Of a DNA stretch of 64,000 bases, positions 13,632 through 23,833 are shown in pieces. Origin of the DNA: Fulvia fulva (Eukaryota; Ascomycota; Dothideomycetes; Mycosphaerellales; Mycosphaerellaceae). The stretch lies in NCBI RefSeq assembly GCF_020509005.1, contig NC_063013.1, positions 5,146,001 through 5,210,000 on the forward strand, in the 5' to 3' direction. The first letter of the stretch is position 1. Each line of letters opens with the position of its first letter. Under the pieces are notes generated by a model. The model did no database searches and was not told the DNA's origin. It worked only from the letters and a program-made list of their open reading frames with translations. Position numbers and translations under genes: made by a program.

Positions 13632-14060
13632 GTAGCGCCCGGAGCTTATATACAAAGTAGACGAGAATAGCGATCTAGTTAAAGTGTTTATAGACTATAA
13701 GAACCTCGAATATTTTACGACTACGAAGTAGCTAAATTACCGATAAGCGCGATAGGTAGAATTTCTATTACAATTTAACTTCTAGATTATATACCGCCTA
13801 TTTATATAAGGAACGAAGCTAGATAGCCTAACAAGACGTAGCTAGGACCTTCTGTAGGGAGTGGACGATCCGAGAAATTAGTACTAGTATTAGACATTAC
13901 TTCCGCTAGAGCGATTCCTTAAGATCGACTCTATACGAGCTACTATCGAAGATACGCCCGAAGAAGAAGAGACGACTCCTCTGAATCCTAAAGCAATCGA
14001 GTTTATTCTAGAACTAGAACAGGTACTATAAACATAGCTAGTACTAGCTTAGGAAGTATA
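13632..14060 (+). pseudogene. Gypsy-1 RNase H segment
   Basis: This resumes Gypsy-1 after the Gypsy-2 target duplication. Read through stops it gives LVKVFIDYKNLEYFTTTK followed by a tether region with DTPEEE. The homologous stretch of Gypsy-3 is on the complement of 38092-38645 and is uninterrupted at this Copia insertion site. It ends at the Copia TSD (GACTA, 14061-14065). Confidence 0.75.
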
Positions 14061-14065
14061 GACTA

Positions 14066-14300
14066 TATTAAACAGGTACGGGTGGATGGCAGCGGAGTGG
14101 AGTAAGAGATCAATCTTCAACTGACTAATAGCACGAGCATGCAGCAATATATCAGGAACCAATATGTTGATTGTGTTGGATGTCTATCTAAGCTAAAGGG
14201 GAGAGAAGGTATCTCCCTACAAGCTGAGTCATTGTGGATGCCTCAGGCTGCCAGATCACTTCCTGATTGTTGACTCCCTTTGAGATGCTACATCTTAACA
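14066..14300 (-). repeat. Copia 3' LTR
   Basis: 235 bp, ending CTTAACA. It is identical to 19447-19681 except at its outer edge, where TGTTG has become TATTA. Both changes are TG to TA. Confidence 0.9.
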
Positions 14301-14365
14301 CTCCCACTCATCTCGTATGGGAGGTTACAGTCTGCTCACTTCCTGTCAATAGTACTTGGACCTTT

Positions 14366-17300
14366 TTATGACAGGTTCAGCTGGCTTACAAACCTCTGGA
14401 AGTGTGGACCAGTCTTTGGTTTTGTAAACCCGTCTGCAACCATCTCAGAGGTTGGGGTGTACTCAACAGCAATAAGCCTCCTCCACCAAAGTTTCCTAAC
14501 AGCGTTATAGGCAATGTCAATGTGCTTCGACTTGTCATGAACATGTGCATCTTTCACTAGGGTGAGGGCAGCTTGATTGTCACCTCTTAATTGGACTGGT
14601 CTCAAATTTGATACAGTCTCCTGGTTTCCAGTGATTCTTGGTTGATGGGAACAGTCTCCCACTAACTCTGGACAATCCATTTCCCTCAGCAGTGAAGCTA
14701 GGAATTGGGACTGCTTCGCACATGCATTCATAGCTATGTATTCAGCCTCCATTGTGGATGTTGCTACAGACTTTTGCTTCTTGCTCATCCAAGAAACTGG
14801 TGCCCCACAGAGGAAGAAGACATACCCAAGGATTGAGACTCTGTCTGCTTTGTCTATTGCATAATCAGAATCACAGTATCCAATAAGGTGTCCTTTTCCA
14901 GACTTTGAGAACTGAAGTCCTAGATCAGGGTATGATCTTAGGTACCTAGTGATCTTCTTCAAAGCCTTCATGTGGTAGGTGGATGGGTCACTCACAAATG
15001 AGCTCATCCTTCCTAGGGCAAAAGCAATGTCTGGCCTTGTGATTGTTGCTGGCCACATCCAAGTACCATTAATACTCTGGTACTCTGCCTTGTCACACCT
15101 CTCATCCATGTGGCTTGAAGGTTTGAGGGCCTCATAGCTGTCCATGGGTGAGTGTGTAGGTGCTGCCTTCTCATGGTTCATTCCCATCTTGGCTAGGCTG
15201 TCCCTAACAAAGTGTCCTTGGTCAAGTTTCAGGATTCCTCTCTTCCTGTCCCTTGTGACTCTCATGCCAAGGATCTTTTCAGGTTCACCTAGATCTTTGA
15301 TCTTGAAGATCTTGCCAAGTTCTCTTTTGAACCAGAGAACATCTGTCAACTTTGGTGCAGCAATTGGAATGTCATCCACATGTATAAGGATTATGATCTC
15401 CCTCTTCTTATGGATAAGTAGGCATGGATCCACTTCTGACTGTGTGAATCCAATCTCTCTGAGCTTTGACACACAGAGTTGATTCCAATCTCTAGCTGCT
15501 TGCTTAAGTCCATACAAGCTTTTGAGGATTTTGAACACCATGTTTGGTGGAAGCTCAACTCCTGGTGGTGGTAACATGAAGATGTCTTCATGGAGGGTGC
15601 TTTCTGTGAATGCATTGTTCACATCCACTTGGTGAAGATGAAGATCCTTCTTACACACAATAGCCATAAACACCCTAAGGGTGTCCTGTCTTACTGTAGG
15701 TGCAAATGTCTCCATAAAGTCAACACCAAACTTCTGTGAGAAGCCCCTTGCAACTAGTCTAGCCTTGAACTTTTCAATAGCTCCACTAATGCTTCTCTTA
15801 ATATCAAAGACCCATCTTGATGTAACCAGATTTGCTCCTTTTGGTGGAACAGAATTTTCCCAGGTGTTGTTACTCTGTAGAGCATCTAGTTCCTTTTGGA
15901 TTGCTTCCTTCCAAAGATGTCCCCATTTCTTGTCATTCACAGCATCCTTGTAGGATTTTGGAATTGGGACCTCTTGCTTGTATGCAATGGCTTCTACAGT
16001 TGCTGCAAAGGCCATTTCCTCAACTTCTTCCAGGAATTCGCTATCCCATGGTATTGAACTGTCCACTAATTGCATGGCTGCAAAGAAAGCTTGGTGAAAA
16101 GCAGCAAGGTTCTCTGAGAGGTCCATTGCTTCTCCCACTTCAGTGGTTAGTTCGGGCTTAGGGACCATGGATCTTGGGGCTTTCTGTTTCATGTCATAGC
16201 CCTCAACATTATAGTCAGCCTTTCTCTTTCCAAGGGATGATTTAGGGACCGTCACTTGTGACCTAGTAACGTCTATTTCCTGGGGATCTAGGGAGCTTCT
16301 CTCAATTGGCTGATCGATTTTCTGAAATTCCCCTACGTTCTCCGGAGGCTGGGGAAGTTGCACAAACAGCTTTCTCGGCTGAGCGACTTTAGGGCTCTCA
16401 ATTGGCTGATCTATTTCGGGGGGGCTCTGATGGACGCCTGAATGGTAGGTAGATTGTCCTAAGGATACGTTCTTCCTCGGCCTTCCTAAGGGCTTCCTAG
16501 CTGGTGCACTGCTTGGTAGATTCAATGTTGGAACATTGAGACCCATATCACCTCCAGGCTGGTCCTCAAAGAAGTCTGCATATGTGTGTTGTTTAACAGC
16601 TCTCATGTCTGGTTCCCAAAAGAGCCAGGCTTTAGCTGTGTTTTCAACATACCCAATAAACACTGCTTCTTTACCCCTATTCATTAGCTTGTCACTTCTT
16701 GCCCATTGAGGTTGGGATCTTGTGTCCATATAGACAACAGCTTTGCATCCCCAAACTTTCAAATGGTTGATGGTCGGTTTGATACCATCAAAAGCCTCAT
16801 CTGGTGAAACCTTGAACCCATCGTAATCTGGGCCATTTGGCAGTTTGTTCCTCATATAAGTTTGGGCCTCTAGTGCTTCAGGCCAAAATTCAACCGGCAT
16901 TTTAGCCTCTTCAAGCATTGCCCTTATAGAGTCCTCTGAGGTTTGTATTGACCTCTCAACTGGTCCATTCTGTAGAGAGTTGTATGCCTCAGTCGGCTCG
17001 AGCCCAATCCCCAAATCCTTCTCCCACTGCTTCACTAATGCAATAAGTTCTTTTGCATTGTCAAGTCTTACTGCTTTCAGCTGCGCTGATGATTTCCTCT
17101 CTGCTTTGATCTTCCAGTTCTGGAGAGCAACTGGAGCATCTTCTCTTTTCCTAAGAGGAAAGGTCCACTTCTTCCTAGAGAAGTTGTCAACAATCTCAAG
17201 CCAGTATTTGAATCCTAGTCTTGAGATTGGTAGTGGGCCACATATGTCAATAGATACAAGGGCAAGTCTTTCAGGTCTTCTCTCTGTAACTTTGCCTTTG

Positions 17301-17407
17301 TACTTCTTCATCTTTGCTATTGAGCATACTCTGCACTGGTGAAAGCCATCCTTAGGGATAGGAATGGGTTCTTTCAAGTCTGTTACCTTGTGAAGATTCT
17401 GGAGCAA
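14366..17407 (-). CDS. Copia pol: integrase, reverse transcriptase, RNase H
   Basis: The open frame encodes 1013 residues from the first Met, but the frame is open back to 17446 and is in phase with gag. The integrase zinc-binding motif starts upstream of that Met (LWHRRFAHFG at 17443-17410) and ends with CRVC near residues 25-28. The integrase core has VSIDICG, VRLDNAKE and GPVERSIQTSE, giving the D, D and E. RT shows ETFAPTVRQDTLR, QVDVNNAF and the catalytic box HVDD (usually YVDD). RNase H shows YCDSDYA, TSTMEAEYIA and SKHIDI. No internal stop occurs. The missing N-terminal residues imply that pol is made as a gag-pol fusion by reading through the single TAG at 17447-17449, or that this copy is one nonsense mutation away from function. 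Confidence 0.9.
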   Translation of the reverse strand: MLQNLHKVTDLKEPIPIPKDGFHQCRVCSIAKMKKYKGKVTERRPERLALVSIDICGPLPISRLGFKYWLEIVDNFSRKKWTFPLRKREDAPVALQNWKIKAERKSSAQLKAVRLDNAKELIALVKQWEKDLGIGLEPTEAYNSLQNGPVERSIQTSEDSIRAMLEEAKMPVEFWPEALEAQTYMRNKLPNGPDYDGFKVSPDEAFDGIKPTINHLKVWGCKAVVYMDTRSQPQWARSDKLMNRGKEAVFIGYVENTAKAWLFWEPDMRAVKQHTYADFFEDQPGGDMGLNVPTLNLPSSAPARKPLGRPRKNVSLGQSTYHSGVHQSPPEIDQPIESPKVAQPRKLFVQLPQPPENVGEFQKIDQPIERSSLDPQEIDVTRSQVTVPKSSLGKRKADYNVEGYDMKQKAPRSMVPKPELTTEVGEAMDLSENLAAFHQAFFAAMQLVDSSIPWDSEFLEEVEEMAFAATVEAIAYKQEVPIPKSYKDAVNDKKWGHLWKEAIQKELDALQSNNTWENSVPPKGANLVTSRWVFDIKRSISGAIEKFKARLVARGFSQKFGVDFMETFAPTVRQDTLRVFMAIVCKKDLHLHQVDVNNAFTESTLHEDIFMLPPPGVELPPNMVFKILKSLYGLKQAARDWNQLCVSKLREIGFTQSEVDPCLLIHKKREIIILIHVDDIPIAAPKLTDVLWFKRELGKIFKIKDLGEPEKILGMRVTRDRKRGILKLDQGHFVRDSLAKMGMNHEKAAPTHSPMDSYEALKPSSHMDERCDKAEYQSINGTWMWPATITRPDIAFALGRMSSFVSDPSTYHMKALKKITRYLRSYPDLGLQFSKSGKGHLIGYCDSDYAIDKADRVSILGYVFFLCGAPVSWMSKKQKSVATSTMEAEYIAMNACAKQSQFLASLLREMDCPELVGDCSHQPRITGNQETVSNLRPVQLRGDNQAALTLVKDAHVHDKSKHIDIAYNAVRKLWWRRLIAVEYTPTSEMVADGFTKPKTGPHFQRFVSQLNLS

Positions 17408-17446
17408 ATTCTTCCCAAAGTGTGCAAATCTTCTATGCCAAAGCTC

Positions 17447-19021
17447 CTACTGCTTCAGGTCGGTCTCTGATTGAGCAGTCACAAAGGCATTCTCCATTGG
17501 TGGTGCACATGATGAGTAATGTGCCCGTTCTTGTAGGAGAGGAGAAATCTCATCAATGAATGGAACCCCCCCAAGGAGCTTTGTCTGGACAACAGTCTCA
17601 CCAGAGGGGGAAACAAGAGAAAATGATGGAGGTTGCACACCAAACTGCTTGCTAAACTGGTTCCATGAAACCAGGTTCACTCCTAGCTTGGGTACAAGCA
17701 GGACATCTTCCAAAACAACTTTTCTGCCAGCTCTCCCACTCATCTCTGCATTCCCAATATGAGTGGCCAATAAAAACCCACCTCCCACTTTGATCCATTT
17801 CTTCCTTGTCAAGGGAGTCATAGATCTAAAGAGGCAGCTTTGGTCAGTCATATGGGATGAAGCACAGGAGTCAAGTAACCACTCTGACGAGGGGAACTTG
17901 CCTTGGACTTCTGCAGTTGAGTGAGCCACTTCATCATACTCATCATCATCAGACATTGTCTCTGGGGATGAGCTGCATGGTGACTCTTGGGCGGAGAAAC
18001 CTTTTCCAGTCTTCTTTGCTTTAGAGGTATAAGACTGGGCCTGGTTCTTCTGGAGTGACAGCATGTCAGAGCTGAGTTTCTTCACCATTTTCTTAAGTTC
18101 TTCCATAGAGGACTTCTCTCTTGGTGTCCTCCTTGAAGTGGGTGGTGGAGTTCTCTTCTTCTTGACATGTGTTGTATTCTGGGAAGATGGTGGTTGGGAA
18201 TGAGATCTAAGGACCTTTCTTGCCTTAGGCAAACTAGGGCAGTCCTTGATCAGATGATCCTTCTCACAGAGAAGGCAGGAGAGTGGTCTTGCTAGACCTG
18301 AGGGCTTGACCCAGGTGGCTGCCATGCCATACTCAGCCTTAGAGGGATCCAACCTGGCTTCTTGAGCTTCAAGGATCTTTAAGGTCCTTTCATGATCCAT
18401 CTTTGGCTGAGCCATGATAGTATCCCTGGCTACATAGTAGTCAGGTGGCAGTGAGCTTAAGAGCTGGGTCATCCTCACATCAGCTTTCCTGTAATGCTGA
18501 CCCTCTGGGTCAACATCAGCAATCCTTTTTCCAAGAGAAACCAGGTGTGTCCATGCGGATCTGATGGTGAACTCTTCACTCATCTCAAAGGTCACAAATT
18601 GCTTTGTGAGCTCATGTGCATGGGTTGGTAGCACCTGGCTATACTTGTTCCAGAGATACACCCACTTCTCAGCAGCTCTTCCAGATTCACATAAGCCCTC
18701 AAGCTCAAATTCATCTTCTTCTGTGATCCTACTAAGGATACTGAAGTTGCATACTGCATTGTGTCTTGTCCATGTTGGCGTATTGAGGATCTCTTTGGTT
18801 GTAGCCTCTTCTTGGAGTTTCAGAGTCTTGCCCTTGATGTTGTCAAAAGACACTTCCATTAGGTCATCAATTGCAAAGAATGCTGATTGGCTCTCCATCT
18901 TGTATCTCTGAAGGTTGAACCATCTCTTCCAATTGTCCCTCCCAAGAATTGGGATTTTGCCTCCCTTCTCCTCTGTCTTCTCTTGGTATGAATCCATAAT
19001 AAATTGGATGTAATGAAACAA
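17447..19021 (-). CDS. Copia gag and aspartic protease
   Basis: 524 residues; the Met at codon 9 (about 18997) is an equally good start. The N-terminal UBN2-like gag region (WKRWFNLQRYKM onward) binds and packages RNA. Next come a zinc knuckle CLLCEKDHLIKDC (C-x2-C-x3-H-x4-C, one residue shorter than the usual C-x2-C-x4-H-x4-C), a lysine-rich linker, an acidic patch, and the protease active site WLLDSCASSHM. The usual motif is D-S-G-A, so here Cys replaces Gly. The frame ends at TAG and continues in the same phase straight into the integrase domain of pol. Confidence 0.9.
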   Translation of the reverse strand: MFHYIQFIMDSYQEKTEEKGGKIPILGRDNWKRWFNLQRYKMESQSAFFAIDDLMEVSFDNIKGKTLKLQEEATTKEILNTPTWTRHNAVCNFSILSRITEEDEFELEGLCESGRAAEKWVYLWNKYSQVLPTHAHELTKQFVTFEMSEEFTIRSAWTHLVSLGKRIADVDPEGQHYRKADVRMTQLLSSLPPDYYVARDTIMAQPKMDHERTLKILEAQEARLDPSKAEYGMAATWVKPSGLARPLSCLLCEKDHLIKDCPSLPKARKVLRSHSQPPSSQNTTHVKKKRTPPPTSRRTPREKSSMEELKKMVKKLSSDMLSLQKNQAQSYTSKAKKTGKGFSAQESPCSSSPETMSDDDEYDEVAHSTAEVQGKFPSSEWLLDSCASSHMTDQSCLFRSMTPLTRKKWIKVGGGFLLATHIGNAEMSGRAGRKVVLEDVLLVPKLGVNLVSWNQFSKQFGVQPPSFSLVSPSGETVVQTKLLGGVPFIDEISPLLQERAHYSSCAPPMENAFVTAQSETDLKQ

Positions 19022-19434
19022 GGTGTGTATGTTCCAAGGTGGTGGCTCAGATCCTGCTGAGGCTTCTGGTGTAGAATGGGAAAGTTCGTAGGTGTGGATA
19101 CCAAGGCCTGCTTGGTAAAGTAAAGAAGGAGCGGTGTGAGGTCTCGGGGCTAGGACACAGGTCTGTCTCTCCTAGCAGAGCTTCAAATAACTTACTTGAA
19201 GTCCTTCTTGATAGTATCTCGATGCAGTTCTGCCTACAGAGTATCTTCAAGGTATTGGCTTTGAGTTAAGCCGCACAGAGTCCTTGTCTGGGTTACCTAT
19301 CACTTAGTATCGAACTAAGCTCCTTGATAGGATAGACGGGGTAGACTTCTGATTCCCAGATGTTTTCTGCTACGATAGCAAGGGATACAAGTAACCTGTA
19401 CTGATATAGGTTGCTCTTATTCCTGCACAAACCC

Positions 19435-19446
19435 GGGCTCATAACC
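19435..19446 (-). other. Copia primer-binding site (initiator tRNA-Met anticodon-arm type)
   Basis: The 12 bases touching the 5' LTR read, on the element strand, GGTTATGAGCCC. The complement GGGCTCATAACC is the anticodon arm of initiator tRNA-Met, with the CAT anticodon inside it, not the tRNA 3' end. Internal (half-tRNA) priming of this kind is known for Drosophila copia. The same 12 bases are preserved in the RIP-hit copy at 37845-37856. Confidence 0.75.
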
Positions 19447-19681
19447 TGTTGAACAGGTACGGGTGGATGGCAGCGGAGTGGAGTAAGAGATCAATCTTCA
19501 ACTGACTAATAGCACGAGCATGCAGCAATATATCAGGAACCAATATGTTGATTGTGTTGGATGTCTATCTAAGCTAAAGGGGAGAGAAGGTATCTCCCTA
19601 CAAGCTGAGTCATTGTGGATGCCTCAGGCTGCCAGATCACTTCCTGATTGTTGACTCCCTTTGAGATGCTACATCTTAACA
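19447..19681 (-). repeat. Copia 5' LTR
   Basis: 235 bp, TGTTGAACAGG...CTTAACA, directly followed by the TSD GACTA. It serves as the promoter end for the minus-strand transcript. Confidence 0.9.
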
Positions 19682-19686
19682 GACTA

Positions 19687-21573
19687 CGAATAAAGCCGAA
19701 GTCGAAGCTAAACTCGAGTACTATATAACGACTACTTACGCCCTAGACTAAGAACTTAAGGCGGTAATTAAGATACTACGGAAAGATAGTGCTATCCTTT
19801 TACTCTTATAGAAGGCGAAGATACACCCTACGCACTATAAGGTAGATAGTAACATATTATATATACGAAACTAGTCCGATAGTTAGAGCCTATAGATACC
19901 TAATAACTAGGCCCTCCGGACTCGGCTTATTAGAATGAATTATAACGCTCTAGTAGTAGGACATCTAGGACGAGCTCGAACCTATAAACTCGTAGTACGA
20001 GAATTCTACTGGCCTAGCTTAGTAAGATTAGTACGTAGATATACCGCGAATTGCCGTATATACCGTACGACGAAATCTCTATACTCCTAGCCACCTAGAT
20101 TATTATACCTACTTTTAGTACCGGACCGACCTTAGAGGTATATCGCGGTAGACTTCGTAGTCGGACTTCCTAATAGCACCCTCGATAGTATAACCTATAA
20201 CAATATTATAACCGTAATAGATAGGCTAACGAAGGAAGTCGAGCTAATTCCGATCGGAGCGATAACTATATAGAATACGGCAAGACTTTTCCTTAAGTAT
20301 ATATTCTCCCGACGCGGATTTCCTAATACTATTACTTTAGACCGCGGTCAGTAATAAGTTACTACCTTCTAGAAGAAACTTTATAAGATACTTCGTACAA
20401 GTCGTAAGCTAAGTTCTTTATACTACCTAGAAACTAATAGACAGTCGGAACGTACTAACTAAGCAATAGAATAGTATCTCTATATATGTACTAACGAGGT
20501 ATAAGATGACTAGGTAGAATAGCTTTATCTAGCTTAGTTCGCGATTAATAACTACCTTTCTAAAACTACTAGTATGTCGCTATTCTACGCTACTTTAGGC
20601 TATAACCCTAAGTTTACAGAGCGCGTAGACCTAAGCGCTAGAAAAGAGGGAGGACTAACTACTCTCTAGCGACTAGATACGCGATCGGCTAAAGCCTTCG
20701 TACGCCGGATTTACGACCTTTATAAGTACCTTTAAGAAAATATACGGATGTTATAAGCTCTCTAAGCTAAAGTAGTAAACCGCTACTAAAGCATCCCGCT
20801 AGACTATAAAGTAGGCGACTAGGTATACCTAAGTACTAAGAATATCCGTACGACTCGACTATCTAAGAAGCTCGACAGAAGATACGCTAGCCCGTACTAG
20901 ATTATAGAAGTTATACTAGCTAAGCTCTTATATAAACTAAGATTGTCGGACGCTATAGTAGGACTTAATAACTACTTTTATACCTCGTTACTTTAGCGAG
21001 CCGATCATCCCGACTTCCTACTACTCGAAGGCTAGTATCTAGTACTACTACCGCCGATAACTATCGAGCCCAATACTACTAAAGCCGATATAGTCGCTAA
21101 TATAGTCGTAATACCTATATATATATATATAAGGTAGAGAAGATCTTAGGTATATAGACCCGTAAGCAAGTAGGCAAAGTAAAGAAGGGGTAGAAGCGTA
21201 AAGTAGACACTTAGTATAAGATAAAATAGCTTAGATATTAGAATAAGGAGGATAGTAAGACCTAGTAACTAGCTAAGAACATATTTAAATACGCGGCCAC
21301 CGCTGTTATAGACTTTTACTATAGCCGGCCGGAGTTGTCTACGCCTATAGGCTTTGTAGCTCTATCTAATTAGGTCCCCCTAAGCATTTCTCGAAGGGAG
21401 CCGGTCGCGGATAGGCTAGTTATAGATAGACTAGATACAGATATATTACTAGACAATAATAAGGCATTAGAGGATAATTAGACTTTCGTACGGTTATAGA
21501 GTAGTACGGGCAAGTAGCCGTATAAGATAGATAACGCTTAGAGGACTAAGACGCGTTTTAGGAGGGGGGATAC
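19687..21573 (+). pseudogene. Gypsy integrase and chromodomain remnant
   Basis: The zinc-binding HHCC region lies at about 19940-20070 (VGHLGRARTYKLVVREFYWP, with CR). The integrase core is at about 20130-20530 (DFVVGLPNS, VIDRLTKE, then LDRGQ). A chromodomain-like end is at about 21210-21330 (YKIKxLRYxNKEDS, then AVIDFYYSRP). RIP stops are numerous. A polypurine tract (GGAGGGGGGATAC, 21561-21573) touches the 3' LTR. This 3' segment is physically linked to the hAT 5' half. Confidence 0.75.
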
Positions 21574-21757
21574 TGTTACGGGTAGCCCGCGACCCCTTAC
21601 TATAGCTACGTCGGCCCGGGTGAACCGCGGACCTTCTATATCGGGTTAGTACGGCTTGGCTTTACTTTATAACTTCGCCGCGCCTCGCGCTCCTCTTTCG
21701 TAGCTTTATAGAATAACAACTCTCTTATTTAGACTCTACGGTACGCGCGCCCTTATA
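21574..21757 (+). repeat. Gypsy 3' LTR abutting the hAT
   Basis: A 184-bp LTR, TGTTACGGG...CCCTTATA. The next five bases, ATAGT (21758-21762), are the target-site copy inside the hAT gene. On the hAT strand they read ACTAT, a RIP-decayed version of the ACCGT found at 50756-50760. Confidence 0.85.
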
Positions 21758-23833
21758 ATAGTTAAGGGTAGCTCGAGCTCCTTATCCGATACTCGTTTAA
21801 GTATTATATTAGCCGTTATTCGAGACCGCGGTAGTATATACCGTAGTAGCTAAAGTAGATACCTCTCTCGCTACTCTTCGAAGTATTATATTACGCGAGC
21901 GAAAGTAGATAGTACCTACTAGATTATACCGAAGTTACCGCCGGTATTACCTTATAGAGTTATCGTTACGTCCTTTAACGGCCGAAGGATCTTAATATGT
22001 CGCTTAATAATAGTCTAATTGTTAGCGGTAAGGGTATCGCGTACGATTAAAGGAGGTTTATAACTAGGCTCTATACCGCGCTCTATATAGCGGCGTAGAT
22101 AGTTATACTAGCTATCGACTTCTCGGCGTATAAACTCGTCGATAGTTAGTATTAGGTACGCGGCTCTCTCGGTACTATTAATATAGCTATTCTAGCGTAT
22201 CTCGATAGCGTAGATAATACCGTATATATCTTAAGCGCTATCCGACTTCGTTAGAGTAATAAGGTCAAGTTATAGTTAATCTAATAGCTCTAGGCGCTAA
22301 GGTAACGAGTTAATAAAATATAGTACGTAGTGAGACCGCCGATAGGCTCTCGCTTTCGCTATAGTAGTAGATTAGCCTCCTTAACCAATTTAATAGCGAT
22401 AAGCTCGTCTTCGAAGCCCTACGTAATATCGCCTACGTACTTACCGAAGAGCGTAGCTTATATAGTAAGGTTAAAGGTATAACTAGTATAGCGAAGCTAG
22501 TACTACTTCTAATCAAGTCCGTACTCGGTAGATATAAAGCCTATTACCTTCGGGTTGTTACTAGCGTTATTAGTAATAAAGTAACCGATCTTCTACTCTA
22601 CGCCGTAGTAGACAAGCGTATTACTAATTGTCTCGGAGATATTATATCTAGAATAACGACCTTGCTATCGTAGTAATACGAGTAGTATCTTCGTAGCTTT
22701 ACCGTCCTTATTAATAAAGTAATTAACGAGCCTAAGTAGAACGAGCTTATTCTTCGAAGTCTATAAGTCGAAGCTATAGCTGATCTTGCTTAATAATAAG
22801 GCCAATTCTTCCGTAATATAGCCTATTATCTTATTGTAGATTGTGTCGATTATTAAGCTAGTAGTAACTTAATACGGTAGATAGGACTTATCGCGCTCTT
22901 AAAGGTAGACAAGTAGTCGTCTAAAGCGTACTGTCTAGACCTTACGATAGGGGATATTGTCTTTAATAATCTAGCTATAAAGTAGTATAAGAAACTCGTC
23001 CTTATCGAATTCGATAGTACGCTCGTTATTAATCTACTACCTACTATAATATTAATCTAAGCCCTTTCTCTTCTCCTCTTTCGGTTAAATAATACCGTTA
23101 CTATCGATATGGTGCTTCGTCTTTATATAGTTCGAAGCACTAGTCGTAGAGACGTTAGTCTTATAGATGCCCTTCTCTTTTCTACTAGCGCTATAGTATA
23201 GCTTATAGAGCTAGTATTCGAGCCTATCTTTGTCCTTAATAAGCTAGCCGTGGTTCTAAATGAATAATAAGTGGTTACGGTCTTATGAGGTACGGCAATA
23301 GGCCTTTAGTCGCGTCTAAGCTAGCTAGTTAAGTAAGTCGTGCTTTCTCTTCCCTAGTACCTTAGATATATCGGCTTTATTACTCACGGCGTCGATCTCG
23401 ATAGTCGGCGCGAACAGATCTTTAGTATCTAGTACGGTTGAAAGCACACTGCTAGTCTCAACTTACTACGAGTCTATATTATGGTATAGTGAGGTCGTGA
23501 AGCTGATGCTTGGAGGTTGAGATAGACGCGTCGGAATTGAGAAGTCGGGAAAACTGAAGCGGAAAAGCACGTGACCATCGGTACGTAATCCGATTGGCTT
23601 AGAGATAGGTCCGCACTTCCTAGATTTCCACCTTCTTAGATCGACATGACCTTGAATGTCATTAACAACACCTTATAAAACGACACAGACATGCTCATAA
23701 GGCTTGCAAATGAAGGAGAAAACACCGCTTGATTGTTTGAAAATACTGACTAAGCTATAGGCTTCCAACTTGCTTGCTTGTGACAAGGCTTGATTGCAAA
23801 CCTTGGAGAATGACTTGCTTGTTGATCAGACTG
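21758..23833 (-). mobile_element. hAT DNA transposon, 5' half (TIR, BED finger, catalytic core start)
   Basis: On the complement the terminal inverted repeat starts CAGTCTGATCAACAAGC at 23833. A 5' leader almost free of RIP follows (about 23833-23480), then the RIP-mutated transposase. A BED zinc-finger half is at about 23190-23110 (TTSASNYIKTKHHID). Further on come SFDLxTSKNKLVLLRLVNYF, the hAT block with the first catalytic Asp, GRYSxYNISET, the DNAxNNPKVIG-like block and GFISTEYGLD. The frame ends at the Gypsy LTR with ELPLT. It continues in phase in the fragment at 50756. The 8 bases beyond the TIR (GCCAGACG, 23834-23841) are the inverted complement of those beyond the other end. Confidence 0.9.

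Larger units (their letters stand above)
14066..19681 (-). mobile_element. Young Ty1/Copia retrotransposon, essentially unmutated
   Basis: It has two 235-bp LTRs (14066-14300 and 19447-19681), TSD GACTA (14061-14065 and 19682-19686), primer-binding site at 19435-19446, polypurine tract at 14301-14316 on the complement, and long open gag and pol frames. The LTRs look identical apart from the first five bases of the left copy (TATTA against TGTTG). This indicates a recent insertion, after RIP had already destroyed the surrounding Gypsy. A RIP-mutated relative of the same family lies at 32471-38091. Total length is 5.6 kb, usual for Copia. Confidence 0.92.
1920..21757 (+). mobile_element. Gypsy-1 (Ty3/Gypsy LTR retrotransposon), RIP-dead, host of two nested elements
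   Basis: The order in the + sense is 5' LTR, gag with coiled coil and CCHC, protease, RT, RNase H, integrase, chromodomain, polypurine tract (about 21560-21572) and 3' LTR (21574-21757). Gypsy-2 (6417-13631) interrupts it at the RNase H start, with TSD GTAGC. The young Copia element (14066-19681) interrupts it inside RNase H, with TSD GACTA. Without the insertions its length is about 7.0 kb, normal for a chromodomain Gypsy (chromovirus). Numerous in-frame TAG/TAA codons make it non-coding. Because of the inversion, its 3' part (integrase, 3' LTR) probably comes from a different Gypsy copy than its 5' part. Confidence 0.85.

Noticed and set aside
13640..14060. Possibility that the clean reading blocks in Gypsy RNase H are under selection
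   Set aside because: Stops still occur in frame and the flanking domains are dead. The open stretch is short.
1920..21757. Gypsy-1 as a simple single insertion with matching target duplications
   Set aside because: The flanking five bases are CTATT and ATAGT. The right one is explained by the hAT junction, so the 5' and 3' parts probably come from different insertions.
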